A DNA stretch of 64,000 bases from Vibrio mediterranei (GTDB taxonomy: Bacteria; Pseudomonadota; Gammaproteobacteria; Enterobacterales; Vibrionaceae): assembly GCF_900088415.1 (NCBI RefSeq), contig NZ_FLLQ01000002.1, positions 434,001 to 498,000 of the forward strand. Direction: 5' to 3'. Position numbers and translations under genes: made by a program. Below are positions 26,797 through 36,079 of the stretch, piece after piece. The notes beneath the pieces were generated by a model. The model was not told the origin of the DNA. It worked only from the letters and a program-made list of their open reading frames with translations, and did not search any database. How positions within the stretch are numbered: the first letter of the stretch is position 1; the number at the start of each line of letters is the position of its first letter.

Positions 26797-29496
26797 TTAA
26801 GCTTCAGCTTTCTCTTTTTTAGCTTTAGCTGCTGGCTTAGCTTCTTGGTCTGCTTTCTTCTTGATAACCGTCGTACCTTCGAAAGTTTCACCTTCAACGA
26901 ATGCTTTACCGTAGTATGCAGCTTTCAGAACTTCTTTAAGCTCAGAGATTAGAGGGTAGCGTGGGTTTGCACCAGTACATTGGTCATCGAACGCTTCAAC
27001 CGCTAGCTCGTCAAGCTTCGCTAGGAAGTCAGACTCAGCTACACCTGCAGCTTGGATAGAAGCTGGGATGTCTAGATCTTGCTTAAGCTCTTCCATCCAT
27101 GCTAGTAGACGTTCAATCTTCTGAGCAGTACGGTCACCAGCTTGGCTTAGGCCTAGGTGGTCAGCTACTTCAGCGTAACGACGACGTGCTTGTGGACGGT
27201 CGTACTGAGAGAACGCAGTTTGCTTAGTTGGGTTGTCGTTAGCGTTGTAACGAACAACGTTAGAGATTAGTAGTGCGTTCGCCAGACCGTGTGGTAGGTG
27301 GAACTCAGCACCAATCTTGTGAGCCATTGAGTGACAAACACCTAGGAAAGCGTTCGCAAATGCTACACCAGCGATAGTTGCCGCGTTGTGTACTTTTTCA
27401 CGAGCGATTGGGTCATTTGCACCGTTCGCATAGCTTGAAGGTAGGTACTCTTTAAGCATCTTAAGTGCTTGTAGAGCCTGACCGTCAGAGTATTCGTTCG
27501 CTAGAACTGATACGTAAGCTTCTAGAGCGTGAGTTACTGCGTCGTAACCACCGAATGCTGTTAGAGACTTAGGCATGTTCATAACAAGGTTCGCGTCAAC
27601 GATAGCCATGTTAGGAGTTAGTTCGTAGTCAGCTAGTGGGTACTTAGCACCAGTCTCGTCGTCAGTAACAACTGCGAATGGAGTAACTTCAGAACCAGTA
27701 CCAGATGTTGTAGTGATACATACAAGCTCAGCTTTTTGACCCATTTTAGGGAACTTGTAGATACGTTTACGGATGTCCATAAAGCGCATTGCAAGCTCTT
27801 CGAAGTGAGTTTCTGGGTGCTCGTACATAACCCACATGATCTTAGCAGCATCCATCGGAGAACCACCACCTAGAGCGATGATTACGTCTGGTTGGAAGCT
27901 TTGCATTGCTTCAGCACCTTTCTTAACAACAGATAGCGTTGGATCCGCTTCTACGTCGAAGAAAGTTTGAACTTCCATGCCTTGAGCTTTAAGTAGCTTC
28001 ACTACTTCGTCACTGTAACCGTTGTTGAATAGGAAACGGTCAGTTACTAGGAATACGCGCTTCTTACCTTCTAGGTCGCTAAGAGCGATTGGAAGGCTAC
28101 CACGACGGAAGTAGATAGACTTAGGTAGTTTGTGCCACAACATGTTTTCAGCTCGCTTCGCTACAGTTTTCTTGTTGATTAGGTGTTTAGGACCTACGTT
28201 CTCAGAGATAGAGTTACCACCCCAAGAACCACAACCTAGAGTTAGAGAAGGCGCAACGTTGAAGTTGTAAAGGTCACCGATACCACCGTGAGTAGTTGGG
28301 ATGTTTACAAGGATACGTGCAGTCTTCATCTTGTCACCGAAGTAACGGATGCGGTCAGCGTTAACGTCTTGGTTTGTGTACAGACCAGATGTGTGACCGA
28401 TACCACCGATTTCAACCATAGTTACTGCTTGAGCAACAGCATCTTCGAAATCGTCAGCGCGGAATAGACCTAGAGTTGGAGATAGTTTCTCGTGAGCAAA
28501 TGCGTCGTCGTAAGAAACTTTACCTAGACCTTCACCAACTAGAACTTTAGTGTCAGCTGGAACTTTAACGCCTGCCATTTCAGCGATAGCTGGAGCTGGT
28601 TGACCTACGATCTTAGCGTTAAGGTTACCGTCGATTAGAAGTACTTTACGTACTTTCTCAGCTTCAGCTTTGCTTAGAACGTATGCTTTGTGAGAAGCGA
28701 AACGCTCTTTAACTTCGTCGTATACAGAGTCAACAACGATTGCAGCCTGCTCAGAAGCACAAACTACGCCGTTATCGAACGTTTTAGACATAAGGATAGA
28801 AGCAACTGCACGTTTAACGTCAGCAGTTTCGTCGATAACTACAGGAACGTTACCTGCACCTACACCGATTGCTGGCTTACCAGAAGAGTAAGCTGCTTTA
28901 ACCATGCCTGGACCACCAGTTGCAAGGATAAGAGCGATGTCGTCGTGCTTCATAAGAGCGTTAGAAAGCTCTACAGATGGTTGGTCGATCCAACCGATGA
29001 TGTCTTTTGGTGCACCTGCTGCTACTGCTGCATCTAGAACCAGTTTAGCTGCGTCGTTAGTAGAGTTCTTCGCACGTGGGTGTGGTGAGAAGATGATACC
29101 GTTACGAGTCTTCAAAGAGATTAGAGATTTGAAGATTGCAGTAGAAGTAGGGTTAGTTGTTGGTACGATACCGCAGATGATGCCTACAGGCTCAGCGATA
29201 GTCATAGTGCCTAGGTTGTCGTCTTCTTCAAGAATGCCACAAGTTTTCTCGTCTTTGTATTTGTTGTAGATGAACTCAGACGCAAAGTGGTTCTTGATAA
29301 CTTTATCTTCAACGATACCCATACCAGACTCTTCTACCGCTTGTTGTGCAAGAGGGATACGAGCTTGGTTAGCTGCTAAAGATGCTGCGCGGAAAATCTT
29401 GTCAACTTGCTCTTGAGAGTAAGTTGCAAATTCTGCTTGTGCCGCTTTAACGCGTGCAACCATTGCATCTAGTTCAGCCATATTTGTTACAGGCAT
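26797..29496 (-). CDS. adhE: Bifunctional acetaldehyde-CoA/alcohol dehydrogenase AdhE
   Basis: Fermentative enzyme reducing acetyl-CoA to acetaldehyde and then ethanol; it forms spirosomes. The N-terminal aldehyde dehydrogenase domain (about 1-440) has the catalytic Cys in NGVVCASEQA. The C-terminal iron alcohol dehydrogenase domain (about 450-870) has GGGSPMDAAK and the iron-binding HSMAHKIGAEFHLPHG. 899 residues, with a Lys/Ala-rich tail. AGGAG precedes the ATG. Codon use is strongly biased, in keeping with high expression. It is divergent from ychE, as in E. coli. Confidence 0.98.
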   Translation of the reverse strand: MPVTNMAELDAMVARVKAAQAEFATYSQEQVDKIFRAASLAANQARIPLAQQAVEESGMGIVEDKVIKNHFASEFIYNKYKDEKTCGILEEDDNLGTMTIAEPVGIICGIVPTTNPTSTAIFKSLISLKTRNGIIFSPHPRAKNSTNDAAKLVLDAAVAAGAPKDIIGWIDQPSVELSNALMKHDDIALILATGGPGMVKAAYSSGKPAIGVGAGNVPVVIDETADVKRAVASILMSKTFDNGVVCASEQAAIVVDSVYDEVKERFASHKAYVLSKAEAEKVRKVLLIDGNLNAKIVGQPAPAIAEMAGVKVPADTKVLVGEGLGKVSYDDAFAHEKLSPTLGLFRADDFEDAVAQAVTMVEIGGIGHTSGLYTNQDVNADRIRYFGDKMKTARILVNIPTTHGGIGDLYNFNVAPSLTLGCGSWGGNSISENVGPKHLINKKTVAKRAENMLWHKLPKSIYFRRGSLPIALSDLEGKKRVFLVTDRFLFNNGYSDEVVKLLKAQGMEVQTFFDVEADPTLSVVKKGAEAMQSFQPDVIIALGGGSPMDAAKIMWVMYEHPETHFEELAMRFMDIRKRIYKFPKMGQKAELVCITTTSGTGSEVTPFAVVTDDETGAKYPLADYELTPNMAIVDANLVMNMPKSLTAFGGYDAVTHALEAYVSVLANEYSDGQALQALKMLKEYLPSSYANGANDPIAREKVHNAATIAGVAFANAFLGVCHSMAHKIGAEFHLPHGLANALLISNVVRYNANDNPTKQTAFSQYDRPQARRRYAEVADHLGLSQAGDRTAQKIERLLAWMEELKQDLDIPASIQAAGVAESDFLAKLDELAVEAFDDQCTGANPRYPLISELKEVLKAAYYGKAFVEGETFEGTTVIKKKADQEAKPAAKAKKEKAEA

Positions 29497-30154
29497 AATG
29501 AATCTCCTAAAATAAAAAAACTAAAAACTTTTTAGTAAGTTAGCTGTTTGCCATCAATAGTTACTCTTCGGTAACTCAACTCTACTTAGTAAATTGCTTT
29601 CATGGCTGAGTATAATATTTCAGGACGTGAAAAAAATTGACTCAGATCAGTTCTGAAAAGTAATTTACCTACTTAGTAGTAACCATTAAGGGTAATGCAA
29701 GGTAAGTGGTTGTTTTATAATAATTATATTGAGTAAAATACTTAGCTCAAAATTACAGCAATCGAATGATTTTTTTAAATAAACTACAAATTTCTGTAAA
29801 AAAGTTTCATTTTTGTACAGATAAATCAAGTAAACCACCCTGCACGTGCTACAGCAAGTATATCCGCAGCCACCTCTAAAACCACCGACATCACATTTTT
29901 TTATCAAAAACGTGCTCGCGATAACAAATACGAAACAAGCTTCAATTCAGTTTGCTACTGGTATTGAAATTTATTTTCACATTCTATTCATAAATGCGAC
30001 CAGCATCATTTGCCATTAGATTTTTTGTGGTTATTGAGTGACATATCGTTAGATTTTTTCATTCGCTTATCAGTAAAGGTTAGCGTACATTAGCGTCCTA
30101 AATTTGTGCCCAGCAGGCCATGTTATCCATTAGTTTCGCTAAGAGTATCGAGAA
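29497..30154. other. 658-bp divergent regulatory region between adhE and ychE
   Basis: AT-rich and without a credible gene; the short frames in it are unlike any protein I know. It must carry the regulated adhE promoter. A long untranslated adhE leader is likely by comparison with E. coli. No operator could be assigned with confidence. Confidence 0.6.
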
Positions 30155-30793
30155 ATGAGTAGTATCGAATTCGCTATTTATTTACAGTTTTTTTTGGGAC
30201 TCGTTGCAGCAGTCAACCCCGTAGGGATTATGCCGGTCTTTGTGTCCTTAACCGGACACATGTCACCAGAAGATAAAAATAAGACCGCAGCCACAGCCAA
30301 CATTGCTGTCGCGGTCATACTGATTACCTCCTTATTAGCAGGCCAGGTTCTGCTAGACATGTTCAGTATTTCCTTGGATTCGTTCCGAGTTGCAGGTGGC
30401 CTACTTTTATTAAGCATCGCCTTCTCAATGATGTCTGGCAAACTTGGTGAAGATAAGCAGAACAAACAAGAAAAGTCCGAGTATGTGAGTAAGGAGCAAA
30501 TTGGAGTGGTTCCGCTTGCTATGCCATTAATGGCAGGCCCAGGTGCGATAAGCTCGACCATTGTCTATGGTGCTCGCTATCCAAATATGGTCGAAACTAT
30601 CGGTATCATCATAACTATTGTCACTTTTGCACTGTGCTCTTGGTTACTTTATCGTTCTGCGCCTTTAATTGTTCGTTTCCTAGGGCAAACCGGGATCAAC
30701 GTAATAACTCGTATTATGGGGTTGATATTGGGTGCATTAGGTATAGAGTTCATGGCTAATGGGTTGAAAGCTCTGTTTCCGGGCCTTGCATAA
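30155..30793 (+). CDS. ychE: MarC-family inner membrane protein YchE
   Basis: Six-helix inner membrane protein of 212 residues in the MarC/UPF0056 family. The family start AAVNPVGIMPVFVSLT and the middle PLAMPLMAGPGAISSTIV are present. Despite the MarC name, no drug-efflux role is established. Its place divergent from adhE matches E. coli ychE, which decides the symbol. Confidence 0.88.
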   Translation: MSSIEFAIYLQFFLGLVAAVNPVGIMPVFVSLTGHMSPEDKNKTAATANIAVAVILITSLLAGQVLLDMFSISLDSFRVAGGLLLLSIAFSMMSGKLGEDKQNKQEKSEYVSKEQIGVVPLAMPLMAGPGAISSTIVYGARYPNMVETIGIIITIVTFALCSWLLYRSAPLIVRFLGQTGINVITRIMGLILGALGIEFMANGLKALFPGLA

Positions 30794-30814
30794 GCTACTA
30801 TCACTAAACCAGCC

Positions 30815-30850
30815 TCCCATATAAGCTTACTAAGATAGATTTATATGGGA
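30815..30850. repeat. Perfect 10-bp inverted repeat after ychE
   Basis: TCCCATATAA (30815-30824) and TTATATGGGA (30841-30850) are perfect complements around a 16-base loop. There is no clear T-run, so a terminator role is possible but unproven. Confidence 0.5.
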
Positions 30851-31007
30851 ATCCCTTCTTTAGCCATCTAAGTAATTCGCCATCTGCTCGCAACATAAGC
30901 TTACACCGTTATATTCCACCCTTTATAAAACAAGAATTGTAACACTTCACACCGATATGCAACCTTGTTAGTATCAAGAGTTACCTTACCGATACAGAAT
31001 TACCAAA

Positions 31008-31541
31008 ATGCGTACTCATCCTATCTTGATGGTCATAGCAATTAGCTATTCATCAGCAGTTCAAGCAAAATGGTGTTACCAAAATCCCGAGGGGCTTTGT
31101 ATTCAAACTGTCCAAGAAGACGACAGCTCTATTAGAGCGCGATTTAGTCAAGACGATTACTTTAGAACATTGGCCATCGGCTACGACCTAAGAAGCAGTC
31201 GCTCTTGGTTTCACATAACTAAAGAATTTGGCAATCAAGCAGTTTTTGAAGTAAGCCGTTATTCTGATTACAACAATGAGAAAAATGAAAGTTTATGGTT
31301 TACAGCGTATCAAGCCAAAGGAGCATCGTGTTGGCGGCGAACAGAGGTTCTATACTTTTACGATAACTGGGCGGGTACTAATTTTATTCAGTCACCTAAT
31401 GACTGGCCCAAATCAAACGCAGCAGAAGTTACAACGCTGGAGATAATAGAAAGAATAAACAACCTAGGGGTCATGTTTGATGACCAAGGACACCTTATTT
31501 TGTTTTGTCCTGGAGTGATTCAGGTCTCGCATAGACAATAA
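31008..31541 (+). CDS. Secreted protein of unknown function
   Basis: 177 residues; I do not recognise the family. A signal peptide ends after VQA (about residue 22), giving a mature start KWCYQ. The mature protein is rich in aromatic residues and has four cysteines (near mature residues 3, 10, 87 and 145), compatible with two disulfides in the periplasm or outside. There is no good ribosome binding site, the base composition is AT-rich, and it lies at the edge of the fimbrial block. It is the only plus-strand gene there. Confidence 0.55.
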   Translation: MRTHPILMVIAISYSSAVQAKWCYQNPEGLCIQTVQEDDSSIRARFSQDDYFRTLAIGYDLRSSRSWFHITKEFGNQAVFEVSRYSDYNNEKNESLWFTAYQAKGASCWRRTEVLYFYDNWAGTNFIQSPNDWPKSNAAEVTTLEIIERINNLGVMFDDQGHLILFCPGVIQVSHRQ

Positions 31542-31599
31542 TTTCGATTTAATTAGCGTCAAGAGAGCGCTAGCCGATACTCATCAATTTTAAAGGAGA

Positions 31600-31631
31600 G
31601 ATGCCTGGCTGTTACCATTTAAACCGCCAGG
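31600..31631. repeat. Hairpin between the secreted orphan and the EAL gene
   Basis: TGCCTGGC pairs perfectly with GCCAGGCA around a 14-15-base loop, between convergent genes. It may end transcription but lacks a T-run on either strand. Confidence 0.5.
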
Positions 31632-31682
31632 CACTGCCTATCAACCGCTAGTTACTTATCAAAAATATCTCAAAAGAAAAAG

Positions 31683-32369
31683 TTAGACGATTCTGGCATC
31701 CTCACTAATTGTCGTTTCAGGCCAAAAGAACCCCTGCATCAAATCTGCACCAGACGATATCGCCTTTTCAAGCAATTCGAAAGTTTGAACCCCTTCAACA
31801 ATTACTTTAATATTCTGATCCTGATATGCACGAACTAGGTTTTTAATATCAGGTGCAAACCAGAATACTAGCTTATCTAACTTAACTCCAAACACGTTCA
31901 ATTTCTCTGCTAGTAAAAGATGCTCTGCACCCACATCATCAAGCCAAACATTTACATTCGTTGCTTGTAGCATTGAAATGTTATTGCTTAGAACATTGAA
32001 TTCAGCCTCTGTTAGTTGCCTAATATCGTATGAATCTTGAATTTCGATATTGAGACCAGAACCCATAAGTTTTTTCACTACCCAATCACTATCATGGTTA
32101 GCAATAATCGATAGCGGAACATTGATAAAATAATTACCCCTAAGACCCTTAAATAAATCCAGTTGCTTAATCAGTAGTTCTGTAAACTGTTTGACACTAC
32201 ATATTTCAAAAAATGACTCGATGTCATTATTCTCGACACCTTTGGGTAAAGTTAACACTTCTCGACCATATTCAGCCAAATTAGATGCTTGATTGAAAAT
32301 TTCAACCACTGATTGTAACTTATAGATGTCGACGGATATTTTTTCGTTTTGACTGCTGTAAGATTGCAT
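31683..32369 (-). CDS. Variant EAL-domain protein (c-di-GMP phosphodiesterase or sensor)
   Basis: 228 residues, essentially a single EAL domain with no sensor or membrane segment. Signature positions: EAL reads EVL (in GREVLTLP); the metal-binding Asn is in NVPLS; the ELTE site reads EIQD; DDFG reads DDVG; the lysine is in KLDK; EGVE reads EGVQ; the glutamine is in MQGFFW. Most metal and substrate ligands remain, but several flanking residues have changed, so it may hydrolyse c-di-GMP weakly or just bind it. It is the last gene of the minus-strand fimbrial block, about 130 bases after the small membrane protein. Confidence 0.75.
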   Translation of the reverse strand: MQSYSSQNEKISVDIYKLQSVVEIFNQASNLAEYGREVLTLPKGVENNDIESFFEICSVKQFTELLIKQLDLFKGLRGNYFINVPLSIIANHDSDWVVKKLMGSGLNIEIQDSYDIRQLTEAEFNVLSNNISMLQATNVNVWLDDVGAEHLLLAEKLNVFGVKLDKLVFWFAPDIKNLVRAYQDQNIKVIVEGVQTFELLEKAISSGADLMQGFFWPETTISEDARIV

Positions 32370-32496
32370 TTTATTTGATTCAATTTTTTAGATAGAAAAC
32401 GAAACTTCCCTGTCCAAAACCAGCTCAAACCTTAACGGTCTACCCATGAGCACCGTAATTAAACTTTGTAATTTAGACTATTAAAAACAAACACCA

Positions 32497-32976
32497 CTAT
32501 TCTACAAAACCTTTTTTTGGATGATCATCAAAATCAGATTTAAAAATAGCACCTCTTGGTATCTCCACCATTGAATAGGTATTTTCATCATTACTCCGAG
32601 AAAATGCACTCCAAATTTTGGATAAATGATAAATGGACAAACCACTATTTTCCACATCTAAATCCACATCACTTAATGTTACTTTCGTACCAAGATCAAT
32701 ATTATAAGTGTACCCACCCCAATATCCGTAAAGCGATTTTTTTATATACTTCTCTCCCGTTTCTTTATCCCAAACATCATTATAAATCACTCCCTTTTTG
32801 CATGTAAGCGAATAGTTAATACGCTCATTGTAGTCGTATAACTCAAAATTACATCCTAGGCCATTTAGAAATGGCTTGATTATATATAGCGTAAGAAAAA
32901 CACTAAAAAGTATTGCTATCCAATTAGTGTATTTTAATAAAACGCTTAGTATTGTCTTCATCATAGGTGTAACCAT
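32497..32976 (-). CDS. Small membrane protein downstream of the ToxR-like regulator (ToxS-like position)
   Basis: 159 residues with one N-terminal helix (about 8-33) and a periplasmic domain containing Cys42 and Cys59. I see no sequence family. It overlaps the end of the ToxR-like gene by about 50 bases (ATG at 32976; in-frame ATGs at 32964 and 32961 are alternatives, and GAAGG favours the first). Position, topology and overlap are those of a ToxS-type partner that steadies a ToxR-like regulator, but no ToxS sequence similarity is evident, so this is an inference. Confidence 0.6.
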   Translation of the reverse strand: MVTPMMKTILSVLLKYTNWIAILFSVFLTLYIIKPFLNGLGCNFELYDYNERINYSLTCKKGVIYNDVWDKETGEKYIKKSLYGYWGGYTYNIDLGTKVTLSDVDLDVENSGLSIYHLSKIWSAFSRSNDENTYSMVEIPRGAIFKSDFDDHPKKGFVE

Positions 32977-33610
32977 AGAAATAATAGCCTTCAGTTAAAT
33001 TATTAAAGTCACGCACTGGTATTGGCAATACAGAACACGCTTCAACATCTTTATTTTTAATGCAGTTTACATCAGGTTTTCCTGACTCCAGAGCTATATA
33101 TAGCAAGAGCTGCATCATGTTATATACAATAATAAATATCCAAAAGTATTTACGACTTTTCCTAAACGCCTCTTTGCCATTCAATGCATCTCTCTCGAAG
33201 TGAGATTGTCGATCTTTAAGTACCTTTCCAGATTCGCTGTTCGTTATAGCTTCCTCAACTCCCAGTTCATCAGAAGCGGTAGATTGGAACAAAACAGATT
33301 TTACGTTCTTAGTCTCTCTTTGATAGATATGTATGTTACTATCAATCAGGACATAACCCTTTCTTGGAACTGTTTTGATATCAATTCCAGCTATCCGTAA
33401 TCGACGAATAGCCATAGTTAAAGCATTCTCCACTACAATCATTCCTGGCCATCCTTTGGCAAACATATCATCTCTTGAAACGCAATCGCCTCTATTCTCG
33501 ATTAATAGCTCAAGAACAGCGCTTTCTGCGGCACTGAGTTTAGCGTGTTCCCTATCAGTGCTATCTAGGATCAAGCCTGTGCTTTTCTCTAAAAAATAAT
33601 CCAACTTCAT
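32924..33610 (-). CDS. ToxR-like membrane-bound transcriptional regulator
   Basis: 228 residues. The N-terminal OmpR/ToxR-type winged helix (about 22-88) has the recognition region ENALTMAIRRLR and the wing KTVPRKGYVL. A linker is followed by one transmembrane helix (155-174) and a short periplasmic domain with Cys183 and Cys192, a disulfide-ready pair like that of ToxR. AGAGGTGGG precedes the ATG. It lies downstream of the fimbrial operon in the same direction, suggesting it controls the fimbriae in response to an envelope signal; that is inferred from position only. Confidence 0.82.
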   Translation of the reverse strand: MKLDYFLEKSTGLILDSTDREHAKLSAAESAVLELLIENRGDCVSRDDMFAKGWPGMIVVENALTMAIRRLRIAGIDIKTVPRKGYVLIDSNIHIYQRETKNVKSVLFQSTASDELGVEEAITNSESGKVLKDRQSHFERDALNGKEAFRKSRKYFWIFIIVYNMMQLLLYIALESGKPDVNCIKNKDVEACSVLPIPVRDFNNLTEGYYFYGYTYDEDNTKRFIKIH

Positions 33611-33983
33611 CCCACCTCTTATTGTCCCTCTATAACATTAGCACTACATGGTTAAAGACTAACAATAATAACTGTATTCAATCTAACTGCGTTACTAACA
33701 GAGCCAAGTTAACCTAGGTTCTCAGGGCTACCTCCTCCGTTCTTAACCATATTAACAATAAAGTTTGGCGTATTGTAAAGTCACTTTCAAACTCTACCAC
33801 TAAATAAAGGTAACAACATATAACCTAGTACTTTCAATAATATAGGTACTGATTATCTAAGCCCGACAAAGAATAACCCCACTACAACCAGGTCTACCTA
33901 ATCTTATTTTTTGCTATTGAAGATTAATTCTGGGTTACTCTCTTACGTGACGATATTATCTTGTGCTTTTTCTAATGAACCAT
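33611..33983. other. 373-bp AT-rich gap between the OmpA-like and ToxR-like genes
   Basis: No coding frame. It should hold the 3' end of the fimbrial transcript and the promoter of the ToxR-like gene. No strong terminator or operator is visible by eye. Confidence 0.55.
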
Positions 33984-34940
33984 TCAAAATTCATGTATTA
34001 AGTTGCCAATGATTATCTCTACACGACGATTTCGCTTTCTTCCTTCTTTCGTTTCATTATCCGCTCTTGGATGTTGTTCACCCTTACCGACATAGCTGAT
34101 ACGTTCAGAACCTATACCGTGTTGAATAAAATACTCAGCAACGCGAGCTGCCCGGCGATCGGAAAGCCATTGATTATAGGTTGTCGCTCCCGTTTTATCC
34201 GTATGCGCAACAATTCGCACATTAAGTTTTGATTTACTTCGAAGTCTCGCGAGAGGTGCTTCTAAAGCTTTGGTTGACAAGAGTGTGCTCGAGTTGGTAG
34301 CGAATAGCAGTTCATGATGGGTGACCTTTGAAGTATTCTCACTTGGTGCTGGTAATCTTGTCTCCACATATTCAAGCGGGCTCGAACTCACAGACTGTGT
34401 ACCTGAAACACGCTGCATTGAGTTATCAAAATAGTAGTTAAACCCCCAATAAAATTGGGTAACATTACTCTTTACTCGCTGTCCACTACCTAAGGCATTA
34501 AAATAGTCAACACCTAATTTTGTAGAAAGTCGACAGGTCAAGCGATATTCCGCACCAATGCCTAATGAACCACTAGGTCCATTGCTATTATTATTGCCCA
34601 AAAGATAACTGGCACCCACCTTGCCATATAAAGACAATTCATCCGTAATCGGCTCACCGCTCAGCAAACCTAATGATAAGATGTTTAAATTGGCATTTGT
34701 TTGTGGGCTCTTAATGACACTAAAGTTCGAATATGTACTGACATAGCGAGTGATATCAAATCCAACGTCGACACTAAAACTAGGAGATGTATTGACCGCG
34801 CGCCCCTTACTTTCTCTTACTTGCTCGACGATACCGAAGCCAAGCGCATTACCGAGCCAAAATTTGTTGGAGTCAACCCTCTCCTGGGCAAAAGAAACGC
34901 GAGACAGTATAATTAAAATGATGGATATAATATTTTTCAT
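33984..34940 (-). CDS. OmpA-family outer membrane protein ending the fimbrial operon
   Basis: 318 residues from the ATG at 34940. A signal peptide (to about SFA-Q) is followed by an N-terminal beta-barrel-like domain (about 25-180, alternating patterns, ending in FYWGFNYYF) and a C-terminal OmpA peptidoglycan-binding domain (about 205-315: HELLFATNS, VRIVAHTDKTG, LSDRRAARVAEYF, GKGEQHPRADNE, RRVEI). The start has no strong ribosome site. It lies some 120 bases after the second K88-like subunit; standard K88 operons lack such a gene, so it may anchor the fimbriae to the cell wall or be a passenger. Confidence 0.85.
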   Translation of the reverse strand: MKNIISIILIILSRVSFAQERVDSNKFWLGNALGFGIVEQVRESKGRAVNTSPSFSVDVGFDITRYVSTYSNFSVIKSPQTNANLNILSLGLLSGEPITDELSLYGKVGASYLLGNNNSNGPSGSLGIGAEYRLTCRLSTKLGVDYFNALGSGQRVKSNVTQFYWGFNYYFDNSMQRVSGTQSVSSSPLEYVETRLPAPSENTSKVTHHELLFATNSSTLLSTKALEAPLARLRSKSKLNVRIVAHTDKTGATTYNQWLSDRRAARVAEYFIQHGIGSERISYVGKGEQHPRADNETKEGRKRNRRVEIIIGNLIHEF

Positions 34941-35060
34941 GTTATTGAAAATTCGATTATATGAGCACAAACTTATAATTAACAGAGCGTTATAAAAACA
35001 CCGCTCGCTATATAAATCAGGAGCGAGCGGTATTTAACTCACAGACATTTTATCAATGCC

Positions 35061-35840
35061 TTAATTCCATGTCACACTTACGTTGGTGGTAGCTTCCCAC
35101 GGGCCGTCTCGTAATTGTGATGATTCAGGTTTATCTTCTGCAATAAATTCGACCTTTTGGAATCCTACACCAATAGCTGCCGCAATGTTTTGTTGATCAG
35201 TATGGGTACCCTCGAGTAATTGATTAAACCAAGTATAATTAGAATCGCGAATACTCGTATAATCATAATCTTTAGCATAATCCATACTCAAAAGCCATTC
35301 GGAAGCATAATTTTTTGCGGCTCGGTTAGTATGTAATAATGATTCATTTACTGTTTTAGACAATACTGCATACTCTCCATTAACTGTTATTTCTAGCACC
35401 CCAATTTGCGTTCCGCTCTCAGTGTTTATGGCATCAATAGTGAGTTTACTTTCACACCCCCCTGTACCTTCAAAACACCAGCCCTCCAATACCATATTCT
35501 GACCTTCGTTGTTTTGAAAGGACACCTGAGGAGCTAGATTTGACTGACCTGTTGCCGCGGGACCCTTCATAACAGCCTTTAGAACAGTTAGGTCGTCTTC
35601 CCTATTAAACAATGTATATCTGCGAGTATCACCCGACTTAGTAAAGCTACTCATGTCAATTTGTATATTATTGAGCTTATCTTTAAATCCTCCGACAAGA
35701 CTTACCTCCCATTCTGGTGCTGTATCTTTTATCATACCTGTAAATTTAATATCTTCACTAAAATTATTATTAGCATTTGCTAAGCCAGATATTAGCAGAC
35801 CCGACATAATAATACTCGTGATTAGTTTCTTTTTCATCAT
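35061..35840 (-). CDS. K88/FaeG-like fimbrial subunit, copy 2
   Basis: About 259 residues; I use the ATG at 35840 (MMKKKL; AAGGA upstream). A signal peptide ends at ANA. The mature N-terminus (FTGMIKDTAPEWEVSL) and the C-terminus (GPWEATTNVSVTWN) follow the FaeG pattern: a short Gly motif, W-E-W-like strand at the start, and a W-x-A-x-x-N-V-x-x-x-W/Y end. Two cysteines (CFEGTGGC) lie close together mid-protein. It is paralogous to the next upstream gene (36080-36835). Likely a structural or adhesive subunit of the same fimbria. Confidence 0.65.
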   Translation of the reverse strand: MMKKKLITSIIMSGLLISGLANANNNFSEDIKFTGMIKDTAPEWEVSLVGGFKDKLNNIQIDMSSFTKSGDTRRYTLFNREDDLTVLKAVMKGPAATGQSNLAPQVSFQNNEGQNMVLEGWCFEGTGGCESKLTIDAINTESGTQIGVLEITVNGEYAVLSKTVNESLLHTNRAAKNYASEWLLSMDYAKDYDYTSIRDSNYTWFNQLLEGTHTDQQNIAAAIGVGFQKVEFIAEDKPESSQLRDGPWEATTNVSVTWN

Positions 35841-36079
35841 AACATTTATCATCCTTTATAATTTAAATTAGCTATTTGCAAATTGATTTTATTTTGCACT
35901 TGATATAATACATACAGTTACCTGGATGCACTGGTTTAGCACACATCACGTATGCTAAATTTAGAACACCTTTATATTAATAAAGCCTTCTATTAGAAAT
36001 GTTGCTAACTAATCGCAACATTTCTTAAAACCAAAAATTATCGTCTATTTATACTTCTTCATCATTTGAAAAATGACTT

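Noticed and set aside
29964..29981. Rex- or CRP-like palindrome upstream of adhE (TTGAAATTTATTTTCACA)
   Set aside because: Only one half-site is good; the symmetry is poor and such AT-rich matches are expected by chance.
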